From: JBOFSQ01 sp051651625
Lineage (GTDB): Bacteria > Planctomycetota > Planctomycetia > Pirellulales > Thermoguttaceae
Direction: 5' to 3'
DNA: 48,242 nt
Assembly: GCA_051651625.1 (NCBI GenBank)
Contig: JBOFSQ010000061.1
Coordinates: 1 to 48,242 of the forward strand
The notes beneath the pieces were generated by a model. It was given only the letters and a program-made list of their open reading frames with translations, was not told the DNA's origin and did no database searches. This document shows positions 25,962 to 34,421 of this stretch, piece by piece; positions within the stretch are counted from its first letter, which is position 1; every line of letters starts with the position of its first letter. Both the position numbers and the translations under genes were made by a program.

Positions 25962-27011
25962 TCAAGATGGCGCAAGGCCGAGCATCACGACGTTTATCCC
26001 CGAACCGATTCCGAGTAGTGCGATGCGGTCGGTGTCGGTGGCGAAGCCGGATTCGATTCCGAGTGCCGCCGCGGTCGGGAGTGCGACGCTGCCGGTGTTG
26101 CCGAGAAAGTCGAGGGTCGCGTAGTTGAGCGACGATGAAAGACCGAGACGTTCAAACAAAAGTTGTTGATGCGCCTTGCCGACTTGATGACAAAACGTCT
26201 TGGTGATGTCGCTTGCTGACCAACCGACCTCTATCAAAAAGTTTGGAAACGTCTCCGCCGCCGCCGCGACACCTTCGTTCAACAACGATTCCGAATCGGT
26301 CTGCATCAGCGGACGCATCGTGTCGCCGCCAGATTGATCCGTGTCGCTCTGGCACAGGTGACAGAACTCCGTCTTCGCCCGCACCGCGCCGCCGACGAGT
26401 CGTCGTTGTCGCCGCGCGAGCCGTTCGTTTGTAAGCAAAACCGCCGCGCTCCCAGAACCAATCGTCAGCGATGCGAAGTCTTTCTTGATGCTTTGGCGGT
26501 CGAGCGACGTGTTTGTGTTGAGGTAATCAATCGTCGATTCCATCAGCGAACGACTACTCTCCGAGCCGACAACGATTCCAACCTCAATCTGTCCAAGCTC
26601 GATCATATTTGCGACGTGAATCATCCCCGTCAAGATTCCGAGACACGCATTTGAAACATCGTAAACGCAGCACGTCGCCGGAAGTCCCGCTTGCTGGTGA
26701 ACGCCGCACGCGGTCGCTGGTTCGAGAAAGTCGCGGCAGACCGATGCGTGAACGAACGCACCAATCCGCGACGTTTCAACGCCAGTTATGTCGATCAGTT
26801 TTTTGACCGTGCGAACACTCGCCGACGTTATCGTCGTCCCGCGCGACCAAAGACGCCGTTCGCGTATTCCAGTCATGAGTTCGAGCCTGCCGTGCGGCAG
26901 ACGCAAACGTTCATAGACCGGCGCGAGACGCTCTTCAAGCTCAACCGTCGTGACGACCTCTTCTGGAAGCGTCGCGGTGAATGTGTCAACGAAAACTTTT
27001 GTGTAACGCAT
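25962..27011 (-). CDS. 3-oxoacyl-ACP synthase III (FabH/OleA-like)
   Basis: A 349-residue thiolase-fold condensing enzyme. The catalytic triad is visible: Cys in VSNACLGILTGM (near 115), His in KTFCHQVGKAH (near 275) and Asn in DFLGNTGSVALP (near 308). These enzymes condense an acyl-CoA or acyl-ACP with malonyl-ACP (FabH) or a second acyl-CoA (OleA). The insert near 225-245 (CHLCQSDTDQSGGDTM) is typical of the OleA-like or HMG-CoA-synthase-like branch rather than FabH. The gene stands alone, so its pathway is open. I chose the ATG at 27011 (MRYTKVFVDT); 67 codons upstream are repeat sequence. Confidence 0.88.
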   Translation of the reverse strand: MRYTKVFVDTFTATLPEEVVTTVELEERLAPVYERLRLPHGRLELMTGIRERRLWSRGTTITSASVRTVKKLIDITGVETSRIGAFVHASVCRDFLEPATACGVHQQAGLPATCCVYDVSNACLGILTGMIHVANMIELGQIEVGIVVGSESSRSLMESTIDYLNTNTSLDRQSIKKDFASLTIGSGSAAVLLTNERLARRQRRLVGGAVRAKTEFCHLCQSDTDQSGGDTMRPLMQTDSESLLNEGVAAAAETFPNFLIEVGWSASDITKTFCHQVGKAHQQLLFERLGLSSSLNYATLDFLGNTGSVALPTAAALGIESGFATDTDRIALLGIGSGINVVMLGLAPS

Positions 27012-27035
27012 TTGTGGAAACCCCGCAGCATGAAT

Positions 27036-27226
27036 TGAGTTGTCCGCAGATTGCGCAGATTCACGCAGATTATTGCAGCGAAGTTTACGAGCAGTTCTTT
27101 TTCTCACACAAAGGCACGGAGGCACGAAGAGGAATAAAACTTCAAAAACTCTTCGTGCCTTTGTGCCTTCGTGTGAGACTCCTACTAGAAAAATCTGCGA
27201 AAATCTGCGCAATCTGCGGATTCACG
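27036..27226. repeat. Nested pair of interspersed repeats
   Basis: Outer arms 'gtccgcagattgcgcagatt' (27041) and 'aatctgcgcaatctgcgga' (27203-27221). Between them is a complete element of the other family, 'ctcacacaaaggcacggagg' (27104) to 'ccttcgtgtgagactcct' (27165-27182). The second element has therefore inserted into the first. The 3' codons of the GAF gene overlap the last bases. Confidence 0.8.
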
Positions 27227-28073
27227 CCGTCTTTGCGGCCTTGATTGCGGCGACACGTTCGATCTCCGACGCGATGCGGCCAACCGACATTTCAAGAATA
27301 TCTGTCTGGTGATCGGTGACGTCGATTGTTCGGTCGAAGTAAAACCACGCTGTCCCCAAGATCGACGTCGATGACGAAACGGGGACACACACCGCTGTCG
27401 GAAACGGTTCGGGCGATTGCCACGTTTCTTGCAAGTAATCTTCGTTGATTATCACGGCGTAACCGAGCATCGCTTCGAGGTCGGCAGCGGCATCGTAAAG
27501 CGGACGCGGCGGGTCGAGGAGGCGTTCGGTCGGCAGTCCAACACTCCCACGCAAGACGAGAAGCCGTTCGGTACTCTGGAGAATGTAAATCGCACCTGCA
27601 CTTGCGCCGACAAGTCGCACCGCCGTTTCAAGCTGCTGCTGAATCATTCCAGAGAGACGCTGTTCAGCAGTCGAGATCGTCGGCAAACGCGACGGAAGCG
27701 CAAGTTGACCTTGCGCTTCGCGGAGTTTTTCGGCGTAGTTATAAAGGTCTGCGAGGAGCGACGCAAACGAATCACAACAACGCTCCGACGATGCAACGCT
27801 CCGCGCATCTGAATTCTTGCAAAGAGCGAGGTGTGCGACGGTGCGACCGCGTTCATCGTCGCGTGGCGATGGGAGCGTGACCGGATAGATTGCGTCTGCG
27901 TTATCGGGGATTGTTCCGCCGGCGCGAACGAGTGTCAATTCACAATCGAGACGTGTCTCGAAGAGACGAATGAACTCGGATACGCTCCCCAGCGACGGCG
28001 ACGAATCAACCGTAAAAAGCTGGCGTGCAGACGGAAACTCTCGTAGATGCTGTTGATAAAAATCGGACGACAT
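27222..28073 (-). CDS. GAF domain protein
   Basis: A 283-residue soluble protein. The N-terminal 130 residues show no known domain (MSSDFYQQHLREFPSARQLF); residues about 130-270 form a GAF domain (QLETAVRLVGASAGAIYILQ, VIINEDYLQETWQSPEPFPT, AVCVPVSSSTSILGTAWFYF). GAF domains bind small ligands or cofactors. No output domain is attached, so it may act with a partner kinase or phosphatase, as GAF-only proteins of Planctomycetota do. I chose the ATG at 28073; the frame is open to 28130. The divergently oriented giant gene starts 541 bases away. Confidence 0.8.
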   Translation of the reverse strand: MSSDFYQQHLREFPSARQLFTVDSSPSLGSVSEFIRLFETRLDCELTLVRAGGTIPDNADAIYPVTLPSPRDDERGRTVAHLALCKNSDARSVASSERCCDSFASLLADLYNYAEKLREAQGQLALPSRLPTISTAEQRLSGMIQQQLETAVRLVGASAGAIYILQSTERLLVLRGSVGLPTERLLDPPRPLYDAAADLEAMLGYAVIINEDYLQETWQSPEPFPTAVCVPVSSSTSILGTAWFYFDRTIDVTDHQTDILEMSVGRIASEIERVAAIKAAKTA

Positions 28074-28614
28074 TGGGACATTCCACGTTGTTAGAATAAC
28101 GAGACATCTTGCAGCAATCCGTGCCAGCACTCTCCCTCACAAATGATGAATCGGAAAGTGCGTGCATCGTTGGGGAGAGAATCTGGGCGCGACCCGATTG
28201 TGCCAGCTATAGCGAGCGGCGAAAGATTAGCGGCAAGCAAACGAGAACCGCTTCAATCGGTAAGAACGACCTCGGTTCCCCAAATCGTTTAGGTTACACA
28301 ATTCACCGTTTTCGTAACTGTACTTTGTTTTTGAGGAGCCTCACACAAAGGCACGAAGGCACAAAGAAGAATTTTAACGCGGAAAACGCAGAAGGACGGA
28401 AAGGCGCAGAAGTTCTGCATTCCGCGTGTTCCGTTTTTCCGCGTGTTCCGCGTTCTCTCCTCTTCGTGTACTTCGTGTGAGAAAAAAGAACTACAGACGA
28501 TTGACGAAACTTGTTAGCGGCCTGCTCCCATCTCCGGCCCCTCGCCTCTCGCAATCTGTGACGTATAATGGGACGTGTAAACACGGTTCCTCTTTCCAAA
28601 CAGTGAGGTGCTCA
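28074..28614. repeat. Intergenic tract with a complete repeat and the giant-gene promoter
   Basis: From 28332 to 28490 lies a composite repeat: 'gaggagcctcacacaaaggc' ... 'acgcggaaaacgcagaagg' ... 'ccgcgtgttccgtttttccg' ... 'cttcgtgtgagaaaaaagaa'. Its right end 'cttgttagcgg.ctgc' (28510) also follows the matching element at 24640. Before 28332 nothing is recognised. A -10 like TATAAT is at 28564. Confidence 0.65.
28564..28569 (+). promoter_or_regulatory. Putative -10 element of the 1573-residue protein gene
   Basis: A perfect TATAAT 46 bases upstream of the start codon. No good -35 is visible 17 bases further up, so the promoter is tentative. Confidence 0.4.
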
Positions 28615-31600
28615 ATGACTTCGATTTGGCGCGGCGTTCTTGTTGTGATGTTGTTAACAATGTGTGGCAGTGCGCGGTTCGTCTGCGGAGACGACGATGC
28701 GACGCTCCCTGCGGTCGTCTTTCCTGCGGATGCGATCATCGTCCCGTACTCGCCCGATGCGTTTCCGGGCGACGATGCGCCAAGTGCAGACACACTCACG
28801 CACCCCACGCAGTCAATCTGGGTTCCGTACTTGCAGTACGTCGAACTGCTCGGTGCGAAACGGAGTCACGCGGCGTGGCAGAAGTCGCAGATTCCAGCAC
28901 CGCTACCGTTTCTCGTCACCGCCGCAGACTACTCCGCAACGCTCCCGCCAACCGGCAGCACCGCCCTCACCATTCGCGGCAAACTCACAATCAATGTCTT
29001 CACGCAAGAGAGCGTCGCGGTGCCGCTGTCGCTCGCGGGCGGCGTTCTCGAAAGCGTCGCGCTCGACGGAAAACCGGCGTCGCTCCAATCGGTGAGTGAA
29101 ACGCAACTCGTTCTCGTAATTGACGGCGACAACAAAGCGACGACGCAAAACGCACCAACAATGGCGGCGAGTCGAGTACATACGTTAACGTTTGACGTTC
29201 GCGTGCGGCTACAGCGTCAAGGCGGTTGGTACATTGCGACAGGAACGCTCCCAACCGCCGTTGCGACGCGGGCCACAATCACACCGAGCAGCACCGAAAT
29301 CGGCGGCGAACTCCTCGCCGCACACGAGCTCGATAAACGAAAATGGACGCTCACTCGTTCGCCTATCGAAACATCACTCGCCGCAGGCGGAAACTTCGCG
29401 TGGCAGTGGCGAAACGCAACGAGCGAAGCAACCGTTGACCGGCATCTAGAAGTTGAATCGCAAGTTCGCGTCGCCCTGCAAGAAGACGGTTGCTGGATCG
29501 ACTGGCTACCAACATTCCGAATCAGTCGCGGCAAATGGGACATTGTACGAGTCGAACTCCCGACCGACTACACAATCGTCAGCGTCGCCGGTGAAAACGT
29601 TCGCGGCTGGTCAATTAAAAAATCCGCAGATGACGCAGATGAACGCAGATTATCGCCAAATGGTAACGACGACAATCTGCGACAATCTGCGCAATCTGCG
29701 GATACAACAAAGCAAATCGACATCGAACTTCTGAAACCCGCCGAGGGCGAAGAGCGGTTCACGATTCGGCTCCTCAAAAATGAGCAAGCTGCGAACTGGG
29801 AATTGCCGCAACTTTCCGTCCCCGACGCGGCGATTCATCGCGGACGCATCGACATCTACGGCAGTAAGTCGTCGAAGGCGCGAGTCGTCGAGACGAGCGG
29901 CCTCGCACTCACCGACCCGCCAGAAAACGCCACCGCAGCCGAAGGCGAAACCGCAAGCCCACTCGGAATGACGGTGTTCCAGTCGTACCGGTTCTCTTCC
30001 GAAGGTGGGCGAATCAAACTCGCGGTCTCGCCCGTCACCGACAGTCCACGCGCCGACATCGAAACGGTACTCAAGATCGCGCCGCGCCGAATGGTCGATG
30101 CAAACGGCAACTCGTCCGAGACGATTGAGTCGGTCGTCGAATCGAGTATCACGTTTTCTGGCGAGACGCGACCGTTCGACGCGATTGTGCGTCTGCCGAA
30201 GTCGCTCACCGTTCGCAACATCAAAGCGAGCGAGGGCGTCATTGCCGCCGCAGATGAGAATGGCCAAATCTACGTTCGCGTCGGGGCTGGTCCGCGAACG
30301 CTCGTGATCGAAGGCGACTTCAGCGCAATCGCCGCCGACGCTCCGTTCACGCTCACTTCGCTGCCGAATATCACGGTTGATTTTCCGCAGCGCAAAGATG
30401 CGAACACTCGAAACGAGCAGCGAATTGTTGTTCTCGTCGATCCGTCGCTCGACGCACGTCTCGAAGACCTCAAAGACGCATACGCGCAGCCCGTCGCCAA
30501 CTTCACCGGTTCGCTGCTTCCCGAACAGCGCAACCTCGCGCGACTCGCGCTCATCACACACAACGATTCTTTCAGCGGGCGAATCGTTCTCGGACGCCGC
30601 GTGCCGGACGTGAAGTGTTCGACGATTACGAATGTTCGCGCGTCGGGGCAGTCGCTTGACGAGACGATTCTGCTCGACTACACGATCCAAAACGCGAGCG
30701 TTCGCGCGGTAACGTTTGAACTCCCCGCGTGGATGCGCGACGCGCAAATCGACGCCCCGCTCCTCGCGCGGAAAATTATCGTGCCTGTACACGGTTCGCA
30801 AGTCGCGTCACCGGTTGGCAGTTCCGTTTTTCTCACACAGAGGCACGGAGGCACAGAGGAGAATTCTCCTCTCCGTGCCTCTGTGCCTCCGTGTGAAACT
30901 CCTGATCGTGTCGCGGTAACGCTCGAACTTCAGGAAGCGGTGATGGGGCAGTTTCGCGTTTTGATTCGCGCCGACAGGCCGCTGCAAAGTGGGACGGTTT
31001 ACACCGAAAGTGTTCCGCGTCTTCCGCGCGGCGAGACGGGGCGGCAGTTTATCGTTCTGGAAAACGGGCGTGGAAGTCAAGACGAAATTGTCGTTGACGA
31101 CACAGCGTCGCGTGGAGTCGTTCCGCTCAAACGCGAGCAGCGCGAGTGGAGTTATCTCGCGTCGATTCTCGGCAGTGAATTCGCGGGGAGGAGCGTGACT
31201 GCTGCGTATCTTGCGACGCAGAGCAGCGACGACAATACTGAAAAAATTCTCGGCTTTGTGATGCGTCGCCGCGAGACGGTGCGGCTGGCTGAAGCGCGTA
31301 TCGACCTTGCCGAGACGCGCGTTTTGCTTGGCCCGCGCGGCGAGTATCGTGCCGAACAGATTTACCGCATCGACAACAAAAAAGAGCCGTACCTCGACAT
31401 CGCACTTCCCGAAGGTGCGTCGCTTTGGGGCGTGCGAATGCTAACGTCTGACCAGTGGCAACGCCGCGAAGCCGGTGCGACAAACGTAACAGGCGTACCG
31501 GTCAAGCCGTGTCAAATGCCAGCCGAAGTCGCTGCGCGTTACGAAGAAAAAATCCCGCACAAAGTTGCGTGGCTCGTTCGCATTCCGCTTGTGAAGACGG

Positions 31601-33336
31601 AAAGTGGCGACCTCGATTACGTTGTGCGAATTGTTTACGCGGGATCGGTGCCGCCGTGGCGGACGCTCAAGCCGTGTGAAGTTCCGCTGATGGCGGCACT
31701 CAACATTCCGGTTGGCGAGTCGCTCGTGCGGCTTTACCTGCCCGACGATTTCATCTACCGGTTTAGCGGCAACTTGCAGGGCGTCGCGCTTGCGCGGAGC
31801 GAGGCGGCGATCCGCGAATCGGTGAACAACTACAATCTCAAGCAAGTCACGCGGCTACAGCAGGCGAGCCAGAGCGACAACGTCTACGCACAACAGCGCG
31901 CGTACAGCAACTCGGTTAACTTCCAGCAACAAGTCGGCATGCCGGTGAGTGGTATCACGATCACCGGTGGAAGTTCGCTGGTGAACAACACGCAAACCGA
32001 CTCGCTTGGTCAGCAAGTCGCTGGTACTGCGAACGCTGCGAATACTTTTGCCGCGTCGAACGACTCACAACTTGCGTCGCAGTTTGCGGGGCAGTCGAAC
32101 GTTCGGACTGGGAATCTGGTTCAGCGTCAATCGCTCGTGACTTCGCAGACACTTAACGACGTGCAAACTGCGAACGGTCGCGCCGACGAACTCCGCCGCA
32201 AAGACAGTGGCGAGTTCAAACAGCAGTGGTTCGAGTCGAACAAACTCGCGGAGAACGAATCTGGCGAAGTGGCGACGGCGACGCGCGAGTTGCGCGACGA
32301 CGAACGTGTGATGGCACCGCGCGGACGTGAAACGTCAATGCCGCGCGACGAAGCGGCGAAGAACGTGAACGTGATCTTCAGCGACTCGCTCGAAGTGTCC
32401 GACAAGTCGCAGTCGGAGGAGGCGGAGCGTTTGTCGCGTCGCAATCGTTCGCTCGATGTTTCCGCTGGCGGGAAAGTTGTGGTTGGTCGCAGCCAGCGAC
32501 CCGGATACCTCGCGCAGCAGAACGCTCCTCGTGCTCCGATGGAGGAGCAGCAGAATCGTTCATCGTTGCAACAGCAAGCGGTGCCGCAGCAGCGGTTTAC
32601 GCCGGAGGTTCCGCAGGCGGAACAACCGTTCTTCACCAGTTCGTTCAGCGGAGCGGGCGGACGCACGAGCGGCGGAATTGGAATGAGCAGCGGCGGAATG
32701 CAGGGCGGCGGAATGGGAATGGGCGGGATGGGAGCAATGGGCATGGGCGGCCCGGCTCCATCGCGCCCGGCGTCGCCGCCGCCACCGATGATGCCGCCGA
32801 TGGGTGGTTCGGGACCGATTCCGACGAACGCGCCGGTCGTACTCGGCGAACAGGTACAACTTCAAGGCGAAGGTCGGTTCGTGCAGTCGGGCAGTGAAGT
32901 GACTCGCGGCGAGTCGGACTCGGATTCAGATTCGGAGCCGTCTCTTCGCGGCCTCACGACGCGGACGGCGAGTCTTGACATTGACGTTCCGTATCAGCAG
33001 AGTGGCGTTACGATGTATTTGTTCACGACGCCGCAGGGGAATCTTGAACTGACGCTGCGACCGATTCCGCGGGCATTGGTTTCGCAGTTAGTTCGTGCGG
33101 TCACGACGCTTGGTTTGGTTTTGTGTAGTGCGGCGTTTTTGGCGTCGGCGTGGTACGTCGTCTCGCGGAATGCGACACGTTTGACGCGGCTTTCACACAA
33201 GGCTCATCGCCGACTGGCGATCTTGCTGACGTTCTTGACGGTACTGTCGCTCTTCCTGAATCCGTTCGTCTTCGTCGTCGTGCTCGTGTTAACCGTCGCC
33301 GCGTGGGCGACGCTGCGATCAGAACGCGAAGCGTAA
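28615..33336 (+). CDS. Very large exported planctomycetal protein of unknown function
   Basis: 1573 residues, with a signal peptide (WRGVLVVMLLTMCGSARFVC) and two C-terminal membrane helices (about 1490-1515 and 1530-1565), so it is anchored in the cytoplasmic membrane with a huge periplasmic or surface part. The bulk (30-1070) is repeating beta-sandwich-like sequence; about 1080-1180 is rich in Gln, Asn and Ser; about 1345-1400 is a Gly/Met-rich segment (GGGMGMGGMGAMGMGG) and a Pro-rich stretch. I recognise no enzymatic motif; similar giant proteins occur in Planctomycetota and are not characterised. Start: ATG 28615 with GAGG; the longer frame from 28426 translates repeats. Residues about 336-363 and 738-762 are encoded by interspersed repeats, and the last residues (SEREA) by the first unit of a tandem array. 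Confidence 0.8.
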   Translation: MTSIWRGVLVVMLLTMCGSARFVCGDDDATLPAVVFPADAIIVPYSPDAFPGDDAPSADTLTHPTQSIWVPYLQYVELLGAKRSHAAWQKSQIPAPLPFLVTAADYSATLPPTGSTALTIRGKLTINVFTQESVAVPLSLAGGVLESVALDGKPASLQSVSETQLVLVIDGDNKATTQNAPTMAASRVHTLTFDVRVRLQRQGGWYIATGTLPTAVATRATITPSSTEIGGELLAAHELDKRKWTLTRSPIETSLAAGGNFAWQWRNATSEATVDRHLEVESQVRVALQEDGCWIDWLPTFRISRGKWDIVRVELPTDYTIVSVAGENVRGWSIKKSADDADERRLSPNGNDDNLRQSAQSADTTKQIDIELLKPAEGEERFTIRLLKNEQAANWELPQLSVPDAAIHRGRIDIYGSKSSKARVVETSGLALTDPPENATAAEGETASPLGMTVFQSYRFSSEGGRIKLAVSPVTDSPRADIETVLKIAPRRMVDANGNSSETIESVVESSITFSGETRPFDAIVRLPKSLTVRNIKASEGVIAAADENGQIYVRVGAGPRTLVIEGDFSAIAADAPFTLTSLPNITVDFPQRKDANTRNEQRIVVLVDPSLDARLEDLKDAYAQPVANFTGSLLPEQRNLARLALITHNDSFSGRIVLGRRVPDVKCSTITNVRASGQSLDETILLDYTIQNASVRAVTFELPAWMRDAQIDAPLLARKIIVPVHGSQVASPVGSSVFLTQRHGGTEENSPLRASVPPCETPDRVAVTLELQEAVMGQFRVLIRADRPLQSGTVYTESVPRLPRGETGRQFIVLENGRGSQDEIVVDDTASRGVVPLKREQREWSYLASILGSEFAGRSVTAAYLATQSSDDNTEKILGFVMRRRETVRLAEARIDLAETRVLLGPRGEYRAEQIYRIDNKKEPYLDIALPEGASLWGVRMLTSDQWQRREAGATNVTGVPVKPCQMPAEVAARYEEKIPHKVAWLVRIPLVKTESGDLDYVVRIVYAGSVPPWRTLKPCEVPLMAALNIPVGESLVRLYLPDDFIYRFSGNLQGVALARSEAAIRESVNNYNLKQVTRLQQASQSDNVYAQQRAYSNSVNFQQQVGMPVSGITITGGSSLVNNTQTDSLGQQVAGTANAANTFAASNDSQLASQFAGQSNVRTGNLVQRQSLVTSQTLNDVQTANGRADELRRKDSGEFKQQWFESNKLAENESGEVATATRELRDDERVMAPRGRETSMPRDEAAKNVNVIFSDSLEVSDKSQSEEAERLSRRNRSLDVSAGGKVVVGRSQRPGYLAQQNAPRAPMEEQQNRSSLQQQAVPQQRFTPEVPQAEQPFFTSSFSGAGGRTSGGIGMSSGGMQGGGMGMGGMGAMGMGGPAPSRPASPPPPMMPPMGGSGPIPTNAPVVLGEQVQLQGEGRFVQSGSEVTRGESDSDSDSEPSLRGLTTRTASLDIDVPYQQSGVTMYLFTTPQGNLELTLRPIPRALVSQLVRAVTTLGLVLCSAAFLASAWYVVSRNATRLTRLSHKAHRRLAILLTFLTVLSLFLNPFVFVVVLVLTVAAWATLRSEREA
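29622..29703. repeat. Interspersed repeat embedded in frame in the giant gene (CCGCAGAT family)
   Basis: Starts 'atccgcagatgacgcagat' and ends 'tctgcgcaatctgcggat', outer arms inverted. Same family as 27041-27221 and 25806-25890. It encodes a charged peptide (SADDADERRLS ... RQSAQSAD) inside the extracytoplasmic part. Confidence 0.85.
30826..30903. repeat. Interspersed palindrome embedded in frame in the giant gene (GGCACGGAGG family)
   Basis: 'ctcacacagaggcacggagg' and its inverted partner 'ctctgtgcctccgtgtg' flank a central GAATTC; the stem is about 28 base pairs with few mismatches. Same family as 27104-27182 and 28332-28490. It encodes FLTQRHGGTEEN and ASVPPCETP, introducing a cysteine. 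Confidence 0.88.
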
Positions 33337-33477
33337 GCGAGTGCTCACAATCAGAACGCGAAGCGTAAGCGAGTGACCACAATCAGAACGCGAAGCGTAA
33401 GCGAGTGACCACAATCAGAACACCAAGCGTAAGCGAGTGCTCACAATCAGAACACGAAGCGTAAGCGAGTGCCCGAA
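33318..33477. repeat. Five-unit 32-bp tandem array at the end of the giant gene
   Basis: Units start at 33318, 33350, 33382, 33414 and 33446, each beginning 'atcagaac' and containing 'gaagcgtaagcgagtg'. The first unit includes the last codons and the TAA stop (33334-33336) of the giant gene. A further single unit 'gaagcgtaagcgagtg' is at 33545. Confidence 0.9.
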
Positions 33478-33611
33478 TCAGCGCAAACATACCATCAACG
33501 AAGTGCCGTCGGATGTATTCCCGCCTGCGCGGGAATGACGGAATGAAGCGTAAGCGAGTGCCACAATCAGCAGCGAGTACACGACTAGTGAATTGCAACC
33601 CGCAACAAACG

Positions 33612-34067
33612 ATGACACACGATTTTTGGATGCGTGAAGCGATAGTGCTTGCGAGGGTGGCAGCGGGTCGGGGTGAGGTTCCGGTGGGGGCAGTGGTTGT
33701 CTGTGGTGACCGCATCATCGCGCGTGGTCACAACGAACGTGAGTCGCGTCAACTCCCGACGGCACACGCCGAGATGGTTGCGATCACGCGGGCCGCTATG
33801 CACCTAAACTCGTGGCGACTCGAAGAGTGTACACTCTACGTTACTCTCGAACCGTGTCCGATGTGTGCGGGCGCGATTTTGCAGGCACGCATTCCGCGAG
33901 TTGTGTATGGTGCAGACGACCCCAAAGCTGGAGCGGTCACGTCGCTCTACGAACTACTGTCCGACTCACGTCTCAATCACCGCTGCGAAGTCGTCAAAAA
34001 CATTCTAGCCGAAGAATCCGCTGCGTTGCTGTCGGAGTTTTTTCGCAAGAGACGAACGCAGCGATAA
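33612..34067 (+). CDS. tadA: tRNA-specific adenosine deaminase
   Basis: A 151-residue cytidine-deaminase-fold enzyme that converts the wobble adenosine of tRNA-Arg(ACG) to inosine. The zinc site is complete: HAEM (His and the catalytic Glu near 55) and PCPMCAGA (two Cys near 85-88). The substrate-binding end with FFRKRRTQR is typical. I chose the ATG at 33612 because homology starts at MTHDFWMREA; the frame is open from 33513 through repeat sequence. Genes upstream and downstream are unrelated. Confidence 0.95.
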   Translation: MTHDFWMREAIVLARVAAGRGEVPVGAVVVCGDRIIARGHNERESRQLPTAHAEMVAITRAAMHLNSWRLEECTLYVTLEPCPMCAGAILQARIPRVVYGADDPKAGAVTSLYELLSDSRLNHRCEVVKNILAEESAALLSEFFRKRRTQR

Positions 34068-34421
34068 CGAGACGTAGTGAGGGCCGTTTTTGAGGAATGA
34101 CACCGTGAACGGCTACGAAGAGTTTTAACGCGAAATTCTGACTTTCCGCGTGTTCCGTGTTCTCTCCTCTTCGTGCCTTTGTGAAGGAAACTTTTCCCCT
34201 CGAAGCACACAGCGTAAGCGAGCCAGTGTACCTGTCATTTCTTTTTGTTTTTAATAGACTTGTTCGGAAACCTCAAATTGGAGCGATTGGGTAGTTCGCG
34301 GTTCGGCATAACCGAACCCTCCAGTTGTCATACGCCGCAGGCGTGGAGGGTTCGGCTATGCCGAACCGCTGTGCGGGTGTAAGTTTCCGAACAGGTCTAT
34401 TCTATGTTCACTCTGATCTCG
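34068..34421. repeat. Intergenic repeats with one complete MITE-like element
   Basis: 34095-34196 holds a degraded 'acgaagagttttaacgcg' ... 'ctctcctcttcgtgcc' element. 34256-34402 is a complete MITE-like element: 'tagacttgttcggaaac' at one end and 'gtttccgaacaggtcta' at the other (16 of 17 bases complementary), with an inner palindrome pair 'ggttcggcataaccgaacc' / 'ggttcggctatgccgaacc'. Outside it, 'aa' and 'tt' extend the symmetry. Confidence 0.8.

Noticed and set aside
25962..27011. Assignment as housekeeping FabH
   Set aside because: There is no fab, acp or plsX neighbour, and the sequence is closer to the OleA-like branch; the gene symbol was therefore left empty.
29650..30801. A 383-residue open frame on the minus strand within the giant gene
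   Set aside because: It is antisense to a well-supported coding frame with signal peptide and ribosome site; its composition is Arg/Asp biased as expected for a shadow frame.
33318..33477. Regularly spaced repeats that could suggest a CRISPR array
   Set aside because: The 32-base units are contiguous with no unique spacers, there is no leader and no cas gene; it is a tandem array of a dispersed repeat.
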